Positions 8,382 through 16,274 of a DNA stretch of 64,000 bases are shown here, piece by piece. The stretch's first letter is position 1; each line of letters starts with the position of its first letter. This DNA comes from Nocardiopsis terrae (GTDB lineage Bacteria > Actinomycetota > Actinomycetes > Streptosporangiales > Streptosporangiaceae), in assembly GCF_014651695.1 (NCBI RefSeq), contig NZ_BMXJ01000003.1, forward strand, positions 585,046 to 649,045, given 5' to 3'. Both the position numbers and the translations under genes were made by a program. The notes under the pieces were generated by a model. That model searched no databases. It had not been told where the DNA came from and saw only the letters and a program-made list of their open reading frames with translations.

Positions 8382-9179
8382 TCAGGACCGGTGGAGCAGG
8401 ATGTCGCCCCAGACGCTGCGGGCCCGGACCTCGACGGTCTGTTCGGTGGGGGCGGGGCCGTCGGCCGCCTCCAGCGAGCTGCGCACGACGCCCTTCGTGG
8501 AGACCGCGTCCAACCAGGCCGCGGTGCCCGCGCGGACACCGATCTCCAGTTCGCCGTAGGAGGTCTCCACGTTGACGCTGCCCTCCACCACCTGGCCGAG
8601 GCGGACGCTGCCGTGGGTGGTGCGCGCGGTGACCGAGCCCAGGGCGCGGTCGACGATCACGTCGCTGTGCGCGGAGTTCGCCCGCAGCTCCCCGGTCACC
8701 TCGCCGAGGGTGATGGTGCCGCTGGTGGACCTGACCATGGCGGAACCGTCGATCTCCGCCACCCGGACCGAGCCGTGGCCCGTGGTGAGCTCGGTGTTGC
8801 CCGCGATACGGCCCACCGTGACGTTGCCGTTGGTCAGGGAGAGCTCGGACGTTCCCAGGCTGCCCTCACAACGGATGTTGCCGAACCCGCCAGAGGCGTG
8901 GACGCGCGAGCCCGCGGGCAGTTCGACGGTGATGTCGACCATGCCCTTGCGCCCGATCATCCGGCCCAGGCCCGAGGGCTGGGGGTCGCGGACCTCGAGG
9001 CGGTCGTTGGCGTAGTCGACCTCGACCAGTTCCGCGGCGCGCACGTCACTGTCCCTGTCCTCGACGCGCGGTCGGATCTCGACGGTGGTCTCGGTGCGGT
9101 CTCCGGCGAAGATCTGAAGGGTTCCGGCGACCATGGTGATGTCGGCGGTGATCGGTTCGGGGGTGTCGAAAGTCGGCAC
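8382..9179 (-). CDS. DUF4097 beta-strand-repeat protein
   Basis: 265 aa from the GTG at 9179, chosen because AGGGAGA sits about 6 bases upstream; the open frame extends to 9245 without a better start. The sequence is a succession of short strands ending in Gly-x-Val or Gly-Ser (for example [37 protein letters not shown]), typical of the DUF4097 right-handed beta-helix or adhesin-like fold. There is no signal peptide or membrane segment, so it is probably cytosolic. Function of the family is unknown. It lies between the HicB-like gene and a broken DrrA-type ATPase gene, in an order usual for actinobacterial transporter operons. Confidence 0.85.
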   Translation of the reverse strand: MPTFDTPEPITADITMVAGTLQIFAGDRTETTVEIRPRVEDRDSDVRAAELVEVDYANDRLEVRDPQPSGLGRMIGRKGMVDITVELPAGSRVHASGGFGNIRCEGSLGTSELSLTNGNVTVGRIAGNTELTTGHGSVRVAEIDGSAMVRSTSGTITLGEVTGELRANSAHSDVIVDRALGSVTARTTHGSVRLGQVVEGSVNVETSYGELEIGVRAGTAAWLDAVSTKGVVRSSLEAADGPAPTEQTVEVRARSVWGDILLHRS

Positions 9180-9259
9180 GGCGGTCTCCCTGAGGTGGGT
9201 GGGGTGGGCGCCTCCCCTGGTGGGAGACGTGTCGGTGTAGGTCATGCGGTTCGGTCCGC

Positions 9260-9793
9260 TCAGCGGGCCCAGCCGGTGTAGCCGCGACCCATCTGGCGAC
9301 CGGCTCGCCGGGTGCCCCGGCTGCCCCCGGGTTCGAGGGAGGTGGCGACGGCCCGCACCAGCCAGGCGTTGACCGAGAGCCCCTCGGCCTTGGCGGCCTC
9401 CTCCACGAGCGGCTTGAGGCGGTCCGGGAGACGCAGGGTGATCCGTGAGGTTCCGCCCTCCTCGCCGTCACCCCGAAGCAGACTGACGTCACCCTGACGT
9501 CCCAGTGATGCGACGGGTTCGTCCTCCTCGGCATCAAACGGTTCGTCGGCCGGAGGTGGCGTCACGATGAAGTCGGTCCGCCCACCGCGGAGGCGGACCT
9601 CGACCGACCCCGGGGCGAGGTCCCTGGTGATCTCGTCCGCGGCTGCGGACAGGGCGTCCATCAGGGCCAACCGGGCGGAGGGCTCCAGCGCCGCGGCCAG
9701 GCGTTCGGCGGTGACCCGGGTGTCCTCTCCCCCGGCCTCGGCGGCTACCAGGAGTTGGCGGCGGAGCTCTTCGACATACGGCATCAAATCCAT
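9260..9793 (-). CDS. HicB/Arc-like ribbon-helix-helix protein
   Basis: About 177 aa from ATG 9793 (ATG 9784 or TTG 9814 are alternatives; ribosome sites are weak). The C-terminal part SRITLRLPDRLKPLVEEAAK followed by EGLSVNAWLVRAVATSL is a classic ribbon-helix-helix DNA-binding unit. It is preceded by an acidic linker and an N-terminal helical region containing LAAALEPSARLALMDALSAAA. It is the first gene of the operon with DUF4097 and the broken ATPase gene and probably acts as its autoregulator. No toxin partner of HicA type is adjacent, so antitoxin is only a family label here. Confidence 0.8.
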   Translation of the reverse strand: MDLMPYVEELRRQLLVAAEAGGEDTRVTAERLAAALEPSARLALMDALSAAADEITRDLAPGSVEVRLRGGRTDFIVTPPPADEPFDAEEDEPVASLGRQGDVSLLRGDGEEGGTSRITLRLPDRLKPLVEEAAKAEGLSVNAWLVRAVATSLEPGGSRGTRRAGRQMGRGYTGWAR

Positions 9794-9829
9794 GATGTCA
9801 TCATGACGCCACAAGTGACGTCATGTCAA
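9792..9829. promoter_or_regulatory. Clustered TGATGTCA/TGACGTCA motifs at the RHH gene start
   Basis: ATGATGTCATCAT (9792-9804, palindrome with one central mismatch) and the perfect palindrome TGACGTCA (9816-9823) lie within 32 bp over the start of the ribbon-helix-helix gene. Such proteins bind short palindromic half-sites in tandem, so this is a likely autoregulatory operator. Confidence 0.5.
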
Positions 9830-10328
9830 GCAGCATTCACGCATCAGCAATGCCACCCAGTGTCAGGCTCGGCTTCCACTGTCGCCCAATCTGGATGACG
9901 AGTTCCTTCTGGGGCGTGAAAAACTGCCCCACCTTTACGACGTAGATTTCTATTACCTCTGACCGCTTGACACTCAGCGGCGCAGCCCCCGTCCCGGTTC
10001 CAGGACTGGCTGGGGCACATGGCGTGCCCCCGCCCTCCCGGAAGAGTGCGTTACGGCACCGCCCGCCGGCCCCGGGCTTGCTCCGATTGCCTCCTCCGTC
10101 GTCGCCAGGTCCGGCCCGGCCACGATCGCCCCTCCCCCGGCGCGGCGAAGCGGGTCCGGGCCCCTTCCCCCTCATACCGTCCCCCGGGGGTGAAGGGACG
10201 GACCGGTGATCTCCGGTCGCCTGTCACCGGCTCTCCGCGCTACGGGCGAGCAGGCCGGCGACCAGGTTCTCCAGAGTGCCGTCCGGTGCCCGTCCTGAGC
10301 AGGTTACGATCCCACGAGGCGATGGCGC
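9830..10328. other. Non-coding interval with an AT-richer tract
   Basis: No convincing gene. Bases 9835-9965 are clearly AT-richer than the flanks and contain short gene-like peptides in more than one frame (for example a minus-strand stretch ending IGRQWKPSLTLGGIADA), perhaps a decayed fragment. The rest is GC-rich with no start or ribosome site that I trust. Confidence 0.4.
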
Positions 10329-10931
10329 GTGCAGGTCTGGGGTGGCGTGGTGGGCGTGGGACCGGCGGTGGGGTTGTGGCTCTTCGAGCGTCGTGGGTTC
10401 GAGGACGTGCTCGCCCGGGTGACCCCGTGGCTGGGGAGCTTCTGCGAGCAGGTCGAGAACAGGACCGGCGACGAACTGGACTTCCATGTGCGGGACGGAT
10501 CGGCCGTGGGGCTGCCTGGACTCGATCCCGGCAGCACTGGTGTGTTCTTCCTGGCGGAGGCCGAGGAGATACCGGCACGGGACGAGGACTACTCGGCGTT
10601 CTCTCGGCCACCGGTACAGGGGCTGGTGCTCGGTGCGGGCCGCTCGGGCTCAGTGCACCACCTACCGCTCGGCCACCTTGCGCTCATGCTCGCCGAACGC
10701 CTCGACGCGCTGATCGACTTCGATGGTGTTCTCGGCCATCCCACCCCGCGCGATGGCACCGACGGTGACGCGTTCCTGGGCCGGTCGAGAGCATTGGTTG
10801 CTTCCCTCCCGGGAAGTGTGGCAGAGGTTTCGTACGACACCGGGGGTGGTGGGCGGTGGTTCCGGCACGTCGGCGATGCGGAGTTCCTGCGGTCCTGGCT
10901 CAGCCACCCGCAGTTCCACCTGGTCGAGTAG
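10329..10931 (+). CDS. DUF6368-like hypothetical protein
   Basis: About 200 aa; GTG 10329 or, more likely, a GTG at 10347/10350, because family members begin near GPAVGLWL. It contains CEQVENRTGDELDFHVRD, LPGLDPG and a C-terminal WFRHVGDAEFLRSWLSHP. The pattern resembles the actinobacterial DUF6368 family, small cytosolic proteins of unknown function often found alone. No motif points to catalysis and no membrane segment is present. The neighbouring gaps (about 500 bp before, 290 bp after) suggest it is transcribed alone. Confidence 0.65.
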   Translation: MQVWGGVVGVGPAVGLWLFERRGFEDVLARVTPWLGSFCEQVENRTGDELDFHVRDGSAVGLPGLDPGSTGVFFLAEAEEIPARDEDYSAFSRPPVQGLVLGAGRSGSVHHLPLGHLALMLAERLDALIDFDGVLGHPTPRDGTDGDAFLGRSRALVASLPGSVAEVSYDTGGGGRWFRHVGDAEFLRSWLSHPQFHLVE

Positions 10932-11219
10932 ACCGACTCCCGCTGAAGAACGGTTCGTCTCCTCCTGCGACCGCATCGCGACCACAGGGCCGGCGCGTGC
11001 TCCCTGGATCATGGGCGGAGGAGGCGCTGCGGCTGCTGTCGGTCGTGGGCGCCCGGTGTTCTGGCCCCGTGTACCCCGCCGCAACACGTTCGAGCAGGCC
11101 GGTGGACGGCCGCAGGGGGGTGCCCGTGATCCGGGCTCCCTGCCGGAGGGCGGCGGTTTCTGATCCGCCCAGCGGATCGGGGTTGGCCGCGGGGCGCCAC
11201 GGGGCGGCAGCATTGACCC

Positions 11220-11621
11220 ATGCCGACCGCACCCGAAGCACCGATCCTGTTCCACAACACCATGCGCGTGGCGAAGGGCCATTGGGAGGGTTTCCGCCTG
11301 GCCGCACGGCGTGCCGTGGACTTCACCGAGAAGCAGGCGCCCCAGATCATGGTGGAGTTCTTCACCGACGAGGCGAACATGCTGGCCCACAGCTTCCAGC
11401 TCTACGCGGACTCCGCCTCGATCCGCGCGCACTGGCGGATGTCGGGGTCCTTCATCAACGACGTGATGGACCACTGCTCCGTTGAGCGACTCGATGTCTA
11501 CGGGCAGCCCGACGCACAGGTCAGGAGCGCGTTGGAGGCCTTCGGCCGCGACCTCCCAGTCACCGTCCATCCCCGCCTGGCGGGGTTCACCCGTTTCGCA
11601 GGACCTTCACCGGACCGGTAG
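11220..11621 (+). CDS. Small alpha/beta-barrel-like hypothetical protein
   Basis: 133 aa starting at ATG 11220 (MPTAPEAPILFHNTMRVAKG). The composition and pattern of two similar halves with strand-helix-strand character (MVEFFTDEANMLAHSFQLY, then SFINDVMDHCSVERLDVYG) recall dimeric alpha+beta barrel proteins such as antibiotic-biosynthesis-monooxygenase-like folds, but no signature residue confirms it. There is no signal peptide. It sits between two unrelated single genes on the same strand. The fold guess is tentative. Confidence 0.6.
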   Translation: MPTAPEAPILFHNTMRVAKGHWEGFRLAARRAVDFTEKQAPQIMVEFFTDEANMLAHSFQLYADSASIRAHWRMSGSFINDVMDHCSVERLDVYGQPDAQVRSALEAFGRDLPVTVHPRLAGFTRFAGPSPDR

Positions 11622-11782
11622 GGGGTTCTGTTCTCGGCGAGCGGTGACATCCCTACCGTTCACGGCGGTCAGATGCTGCCTGGAGGGGATCGTGCCAGGT
11701 GAAAAGGGGATGAGCTGGCGCCACACACCCACACGCCGACGGAGTCTTCACAGACGGCGCCGCCCGGTGTTCTGGTGGAGAC

Positions 11783-12598
11783 ATGAGTGAACGACCGATT
11801 CTCGTCCTGGGCGCCACCGGAACCGTCGGCCGCCGTTTGGTGGAACTCCTGAGCGCACGGGGGCACCCCGTGCGGGCGGCCTCACGGAGCAGCCGGGTGC
11901 CCTTCGACTGGTCCGCCCCCTCCACCTGGGAGGGTGCTCTCGACGGTGCGGGGGCGGTGTACCTGATGGCGCCGGACGGGGTGCCCGTGGACCCGGAGTT
12001 CGTCCGTCTCGCGGTGGATCGGGGCGTGCGGCGCCTGGTGCTGCTGTCGAGCCGGGCGATCGAGGAGATGGACGACCAGCGGCTGTTGGCGGCCGAGCGT
12101 ACGGTGCGTGCCAGCGGCGCGGACTGGACCGTGCTGCGCTGCGACTGGTTCGACCAGAACTTCGACGAGGGGTTCCTGCACGGCTCGGTGCGCTCGGGGC
12201 TGATCACGCTCCCGGTGGGCGGGATACGGCAGGCCTTCGTGGACGCGGGCGACATCGCCGCGGTGGCGGCCCGGGCGCTGACCGGGGACGGGCACGCGGG
12301 GCGGACGTACGAGGTGACGGGGCCGCGCGCGCTGTCCTTCGCCGAGGCCGCCGAGACGATCACCGACGCCGCCGGGTACCCGGTGCGGTACAGCGGTGAG
12401 CCCGAGGACTTCGTCCGGGCCCAGGTCGCCGAGGGGTTGTCCGAGGAGGAGGCGCGGGGCGCCGCGGCGGGCTTCGAGGCACTGCGCGCCATGGGGGACG
12501 CCGAACCCAGTGGGGACGTGCTGCGGGTGACGGGCCGGGAGCCGAGGGACTTCAGGGACTACGCCGCGGACGCGGCACCCGCCTGGCGGGACTACTAG
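11783..12598 (+). CDS. NmrA/atypical SDR NAD(P)-binding protein
   Basis: 271 aa. The N-terminus ILVLGATGTVGRRLVELL is the glycine-rich nucleotide-binding loop (GxxGxxG) of atypical short-chain dehydrogenases. RLVLLSSRAIE and the absence of a clear YxxxK pair in the usual place put it with NmrA/azoreductase-like proteins (QOR2, TMR type), which act as NAD(P)H-dependent reductases or redox sensors. The C-terminal part VTGPRALSFAEAAETITDAA is the typical substrate-side segment. No regulator is adjacent. Cytosolic; substrate not predictable. Confidence 0.82.
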   Translation: MSERPILVLGATGTVGRRLVELLSARGHPVRAASRSSRVPFDWSAPSTWEGALDGAGAVYLMAPDGVPVDPEFVRLAVDRGVRRLVLLSSRAIEEMDDQRLLAAERTVRASGADWTVLRCDWFDQNFDEGFLHGSVRSGLITLPVGGIRQAFVDAGDIAAVAARALTGDGHAGRTYEVTGPRALSFAEAAETITDAAGYPVRYSGEPEDFVRAQVAEGLSEEEARGAAAGFEALRAMGDAEPSGDVLRVTGREPRDFRDYAADAAPAWRDY

Positions 12599-12648
12599 GA
12601 CGTGCTGGGCAGCTCAGGCCCCGTCCCGCAACGGGACTGGACAGCTAA

Positions 12649-12664
12649 TCGAAAACGTGTTCGA
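12649..12664. promoter_or_regulatory. LexA (SOS) box upstream of the radical SAM gene
   Basis: TCGAAAACGTGTTCGA matches the Gram-positive/actinobacterial LexA consensus TCGAAC-N4-GTTCGA at 11 of 12 positions. It ends 8 bp before the ATG at 12673, so LexA bound here would overlap the promoter or translation start. No other comparable site was noticed in the window. Confidence 0.7.
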
Positions 12665-12672
12665 ATCAGGGC

Positions 12673-13761
12673 ATGCGCTGGGAGAACCTGCGGGACGACA
12701 CCGCCACCGGCCAGACCGCCCTGTTCGAAGCACCCGCGGCCCCAGTGGCCCGCGGCTCGGGCCGGGCGGGGCTGGGCACGCCCCCGCCCGGGCCGGTACG
12801 GGCGGGCCAGGACGGCGAACCGGTCTCCATCGAGGTCCGGGCCCGCTCGGTCATCAACCGGGTCCCCGGTGCCGATCCCATGTTCCGGTGGACCGTCAAC
12901 CCGTACCGCGGCTGCTCGCACGCCTGCGTGTACTGCTTCGCCCGGCGCACCCACGAGTACCTGGACCTGGACAGCGGGCGCGACTTCGACACCCGCATCC
13001 TGGTCAAGGTCAACGCCGGGGAACGGCTGCGCGCGGAGCTGGCCCGCCCCTCCTGGCGCGGGGAGCACATCGCGATGGGCACCAACACCGACCCCTACCA
13101 GCGGGCCGAGGGCCGCTACCGGCTGATGCCGCAGATCATCCGGGCGCTACGCGATGCCGCCAACCCGTTCTCCATCCTGACCAAGGGGACGCTGGTACTG
13201 CGCGACCTGGACCTGCTCGAACAGGCCGCCCGGGTCACCGACGTCGGCATGGCCTTCTCCGTGGGGTCGGTGGACGAGGCGGTCTGGCGCACGGTGGAGC
13301 CGGGCACGCCCGGCCCCAGGGCCCGTCTGGACGCGGTGCGCCGCCTGACCGAGCGCGGCCTGGGGTGTTCGGTGCTGATGGCACCGATCCTGCCCGGGCT
13401 GACCGACTCGGTCGAGCAGATCGAGGAGACCGTGGCGGCCGTCGCCGAGGCCGGGGCCACCCGCCTCACCCCGGTGGTGCTGCACCTGCGGCCCGGCGCC
13501 CGGGAGTGGTACCGGTCCTGGCTGCACCGGGAGCACCCCCGGCTCCTTCCGCTGTACCGGGAGCTGTACGGCCGGGGCTCCTACGCACCCGAGTCCTACC
13601 AGCGGATCGTCACCACGGCCGTCCGGGAGATCGCCGAGCGGTACGGGTTGAACCGTCCTGGTTCGGCGCGAAAGCCGCAGCACGACGCCGAACCCGACGC
13701 GGCCGCCGGCGGGCCCGACGCCCAACTCTCCCTCGACCTCGCCGAGTCCGGCGGCCGGTGA
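12673..13761 (+). CDS. Rv2578c-family radical SAM protein
   Basis: 362 aa. CSHACVYCF (C81, C85, C88) is the CxxxCxxC iron-sulfur motif of radical SAM enzymes. The flanking VNPYRGC, GTNTDPYQRAEGRYRLMPQI and MAPILPGLTD are characteristic of the Rv2578c / SplB-like group of actinobacteria. Members are related to spore photoproduct lyase and are thought to act on DNA or in its repair, but their substrate is unproven. The LexA box directly upstream supports a DNA-damage role. The C-terminal 40 residues are low-complexity. Cytosolic, monocistronic. Confidence 0.88.
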   Translation: MRWENLRDDTATGQTALFEAPAAPVARGSGRAGLGTPPPGPVRAGQDGEPVSIEVRARSVINRVPGADPMFRWTVNPYRGCSHACVYCFARRTHEYLDLDSGRDFDTRILVKVNAGERLRAELARPSWRGEHIAMGTNTDPYQRAEGRYRLMPQIIRALRDAANPFSILTKGTLVLRDLDLLEQAARVTDVGMAFSVGSVDEAVWRTVEPGTPGPRARLDAVRRLTERGLGCSVLMAPILPGLTDSVEQIEETVAAVAEAGATRLTPVVLHLRPGAREWYRSWLHREHPRLLPLYRELYGRGSYAPESYQRIVTTAVREIAERYGLNRPGSARKPQHDAEPDAAAGGPDAQLSLDLAESGGR

Positions 13762-13898
13762 TCGACGGAGCGCCGGGCCGCGACGCCGCGCGGGCCGTCG
13801 GCAACGCGCCGAGGAACACACCCTGAACAGTGGCGACAGGCTCGGGGACGGATGATGGCCGGGCAGGAGGAGACCGCAGGAGACACAGGAGGCCGCGC

Positions 13899-14204
13899 AT
13901 GTCCGACCCCGAGTCCAATCGTCCCCTGACCGTGCACATCGGTCACGAGGAACTGGTCGTCCGGCAGCGCTACGAGGCGTTGAGCATCCTCAACGACATC
14001 CTGATCGCCCTGTGGTTCATCGCGGGCAGCATCATGTTCTTCTTCCCGGAGTGGACGGTCGCGGGGACGTGGTGCTTCCTGGCGGGCAGTGTGGAACTGC
14101 TGATCCGACCGCTCATCCGGCTCGGCCGCCAGGTCAACCTCTCCCGTGTGCGGGCCCGCACGCGCCCCTCCGGGATGCCGCCGGAGGCCCCGCTGGACTT
14201 CTGA
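13899..14204 (+). CDS. YrhK-domain small membrane protein
   Basis: 101 aa from ATG 13899, preceded by ACAGGAGG; an upstream in-frame GTG at 13830 lacks such a site. The YrhK-like region spans about residues 20-80: VVRQRYEALSILNDILIALW, a hydrophobic helix (IALWFIAGSIMFFF), then a second (TWCFLAGSVELLI) ending in RPLIRL and a basic cytosolic tail. Two predicted membrane helices. The family has no known function. Confidence 0.82.
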   Translation: MSDPESNRPLTVHIGHEELVVRQRYEALSILNDILIALWFIAGSIMFFFPEWTVAGTWCFLAGSVELLIRPLIRLGRQVNLSRVRARTRPSGMPPEAPLDF

Positions 14205-14269
14205 TCGCAGCCCCCGTCCGGCCCTCCGGCCGAGGATGTGCGTGCGACAGGTCAGCGATGTGGCTCCGG

Positions 14270-15517
14270 TCAGTGCTCGGGGACGGCGGCGAGCGCGCCG
14301 GGGGTGACCACCCGCAGGAACGGCACGACCGCCAACAGCGCCGCGAGCGCGAAGAACCCGAAGGCCACCCGCACCCCGGCCAGTTCGGCGACCGCACCGA
14401 CCAGGACCGCACCCAACGGCATCGCGCCCCAGCCGAACAACCGGAAGGCCGCGCTGAACCGGCCCAGCACGGCGGTGGGGACGATTCGTTGGCTGATCGT
14501 GCGGGTGTTGACGGTCCACAGTGTGCCGCCCATTCCGCCGAGGAAAGCGGCGGCACCGACCACCCACACGTTCGAGCTGAGAGCGGGGGCGGCCATCATC
14601 GCGGCGGTGCCGAGCAGGTCGGCGAACATCGCCCACCGCCGCCCCAGCAGGCGGTTCACCCAGCCGACGGTCAGCGCCCCGACGAGGCCGCCCGCACCGA
14701 GCGCGCTCATCAGGGCCCCGTACTCCCCGGCGCTCAGGTCCAGCAGGTCGGTGGCCACCAGCGGCATCAGCGCCAGCCAGGCGCCCCAGCAGGCGCAGAG
14801 CACGGTGAGCAGCAGGGCCGTACCGCGCAGCATCGGCTGCCGCCACAGGTAAAGCAGACCCTCGCGGATGCGGTGGTGCACCGAACCCACAGGGCGTTCC
14901 CCCTGGGACAGCGGGGCGAAACGTCCCACCAGAAGCATCAGCACGAGCATTCCCAGCACGTACGCCGCTCCCGTGGCCCCCAGGGCCAGCCCGGCTCCCA
15001 CGGCCACCAGCAAGCCGCCCGCGAAGGGGCCGGTGAACTCCCCGCAGGCGGTCTCGGCCCCCGCCATCCAGGCGTTGGCCCGTTCCCGGCCGACGGGCGT
15101 CACAGCCGAGGGAGCCAGGGCTACGGAGGCGGTGGTCGCGACGACCTCGGCGACGCCCATGAGTGCCCCGCCCGTGTAGATCAGCGGCAGCGAGACCGAG
15201 TCCGCGGCCAGAGCCGACACCAGGCACACCATGGTGGCGACCCGGGCCAGGTTGGCCACCAGCAGCAGCCTGCGGCGGTCGAACCGGTCGACCAGCACCC
15301 CCACGTGCAGGGAGGTGAGCAGCCAGGGCAGTGTGAGCGTGGTCGCGACCGCGGCGACGGCGGCGGGCGAGTCGGTCAGGGCGATGGCCGCCAGGGGCAG
15401 AGCCACCTTGAGCACCCCGTCGGCGAGGTTGGTGAGCGCGGTGAAGACGACCAGGACCCCGGTGTTGCGTGCGTCGGCCCGGCCGGCGCGGGTCGGCGAG
15501 GAGACGATCTCCGACAT
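14270..15517 (-). CDS. MFS exporter (EntS/MdtH-like)
   Basis: 415 aa with about 12 hydrophobic segments and the MFS loop motif GVLVDRFDRRRLLLVANL between helices 2 and 3. The pattern of two six-helix halves with a central charged loop (LSQGERPVGSVHHRIREG) matches the drug/siderophore exporter subfamily close to EntS. It is divergent from a CGNR-type regulator gene, so it is probably an inducible efflux pump controlled by it. The 113-bp divergent region is AT-rich and carries inverted repeats. Substrate unknown. Confidence 0.87.
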   Translation of the reverse strand: MSEIVSSPTRAGRADARNTGVLVVFTALTNLADGVLKVALPLAAIALTDSPAAVAAVATTLTLPWLLTSLHVGVLVDRFDRRRLLLVANLARVATMVCLVSALAADSVSLPLIYTGGALMGVAEVVATTASVALAPSAVTPVGRERANAWMAGAETACGEFTGPFAGGLLVAVGAGLALGATGAAYVLGMLVLMLLVGRFAPLSQGERPVGSVHHRIREGLLYLWRQPMLRGTALLLTVLCACWGAWLALMPLVATDLLDLSAGEYGALMSALGAGGLVGALTVGWVNRLLGRRWAMFADLLGTAAMMAAPALSSNVWVVGAAAFLGGMGGTLWTVNTRTISQRIVPTAVLGRFSAAFRLFGWGAMPLGAVLVGAVAELAGVRVAFGFFALAALLAVVPFLRVVTPGALAAVPEH

Positions 15518-15630
15518 CTATAACCACCTTAAGTCTTTTGGCGGATAGTAACCTGGGGGAGACTGGGATTGAATCGATCAGAGAATCGAAACCGGTAAAG
15601 TAATTTCGACGGTTACTCGAAGGAGGGATC
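15518..15630. promoter_or_regulatory. Divergent promoter region with inverted repeat
   Basis: AGTAACC (15547-15553) and GGTTACT (15611-15617) are inverted copies flanking the middle of this AT-rich interval, and GAATCGAT/GAATCGAA repeats lie between them. AAGGAGGG (15620-15626) is an unusually complete ribosome site for the regulator gene starting at 15631. Likely operator for the CGNR regulator. Confidence 0.45.
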
Positions 15631-16179
15631 ATGGAGCGACCGCCCAGCGCGGAGCGCATCGAACTGTTCACCAACACCTTCGACCTGGAGAGCGGCCGGG
15701 ACGAGCTCTCCGGCCTCGAGGAACTGGGCCGCTGGCTCCGGGAGAACCGGCTGGTCGGCGAAGGCGTGCGCGTGGACGAGGCCGACCACCGGGCGTTTTT
15801 GGACCTGCGCACCGGACTGCGCGAGGCCGTCGACGGGGAGGAAGCGTCTCCGCACGTGCTCGCCCGGGCCGACGCCCTGTTGGCGGAGCTGCCGCTGCTG
15901 GCCGCGCTCGCCCTCCCTCCCTCACGCACACTGGTTCCGAGCCCGGAACTCTCCCCGGCACGACGGGCCTGCGCCGAACTCGCCCTGGACTGGGTGCGGC
16001 TGGTGATGACCGGCGAGGCGGCACGGCTCAAACGGTGCGCGGAGCACACCTGCCGGTGGGTGTTCTGGGACGGGTCCAAGAACCAGAGCCGACGCTGGTG
16101 CTCGATGCGGGTGTGCGGCAACCGCACCAAGTCCCGCCGCCACCAGGACCGGGAACGCCAGGCGCGCAGGACCGGCTGA
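15631..16179 (+). CDS. CGNR zinc-finger (ABATE-domain) transcriptional regulator
   Basis: 182 aa. The N-terminal ABATE-type helical domain (NTFDLESGRDELSGLEELGRW region) is followed by the C-terminal CGNR finger: C...C in RCAEHTCRWVFWDGSKN and SRRWCSMRVCGNRTKSRRH, with the four zinc cysteines and the eponymous CGNR. Proteins of this family are stress-linked DNA-binding regulators in actinobacteria. Divergent orientation to the MFS exporter suggests it senses the exported compound. Strong ribosome site. Confidence 0.9.
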   Translation: MERPPSAERIELFTNTFDLESGRDELSGLEELGRWLRENRLVGEGVRVDEADHRAFLDLRTGLREAVDGEEASPHVLARADALLAELPLLAALALPPSRTLVPSPELSPARRACAELALDWVRLVMTGEAARLKRCAEHTCRWVFWDGSKNQSRRWCSMRVCGNRTKSRRHQDRERQARRTG

Positions 16180-16180
16180 A

Positions 16181-16229
16181 CCGTCCGCTCCCCGGTCAGG
16201 GTCCCCCGCCCGTTCCGGGGAGCGGACGG
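16181..16229. terminator. Bidirectional terminator hairpin
   Basis: A perfect 15-bp stem, CCGTCCGCTCCCCGG (16181-16195) with CCGGGGAGCGGACGG (16215-16229), lies between the convergent CGNR regulator and PASTA-protein genes. Confidence 0.75.
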
Positions 16230-16274
16230 GGAACCGTTACGGCCCCGGCGTCGCGGCGCCCGGAGCCGGAACCG

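Noticed and set aside
9837-10175. Small minus-strand frame ending beside the RHH gene
   Set aside because: N-terminal half is Gly/Arg-rich junk, no start; only the last 45 residues look plausible.
13596-16130. 844-codon minus-strand open frame
   Set aside because: Spans parts of four real genes in another frame, with no conserved motif of its own.
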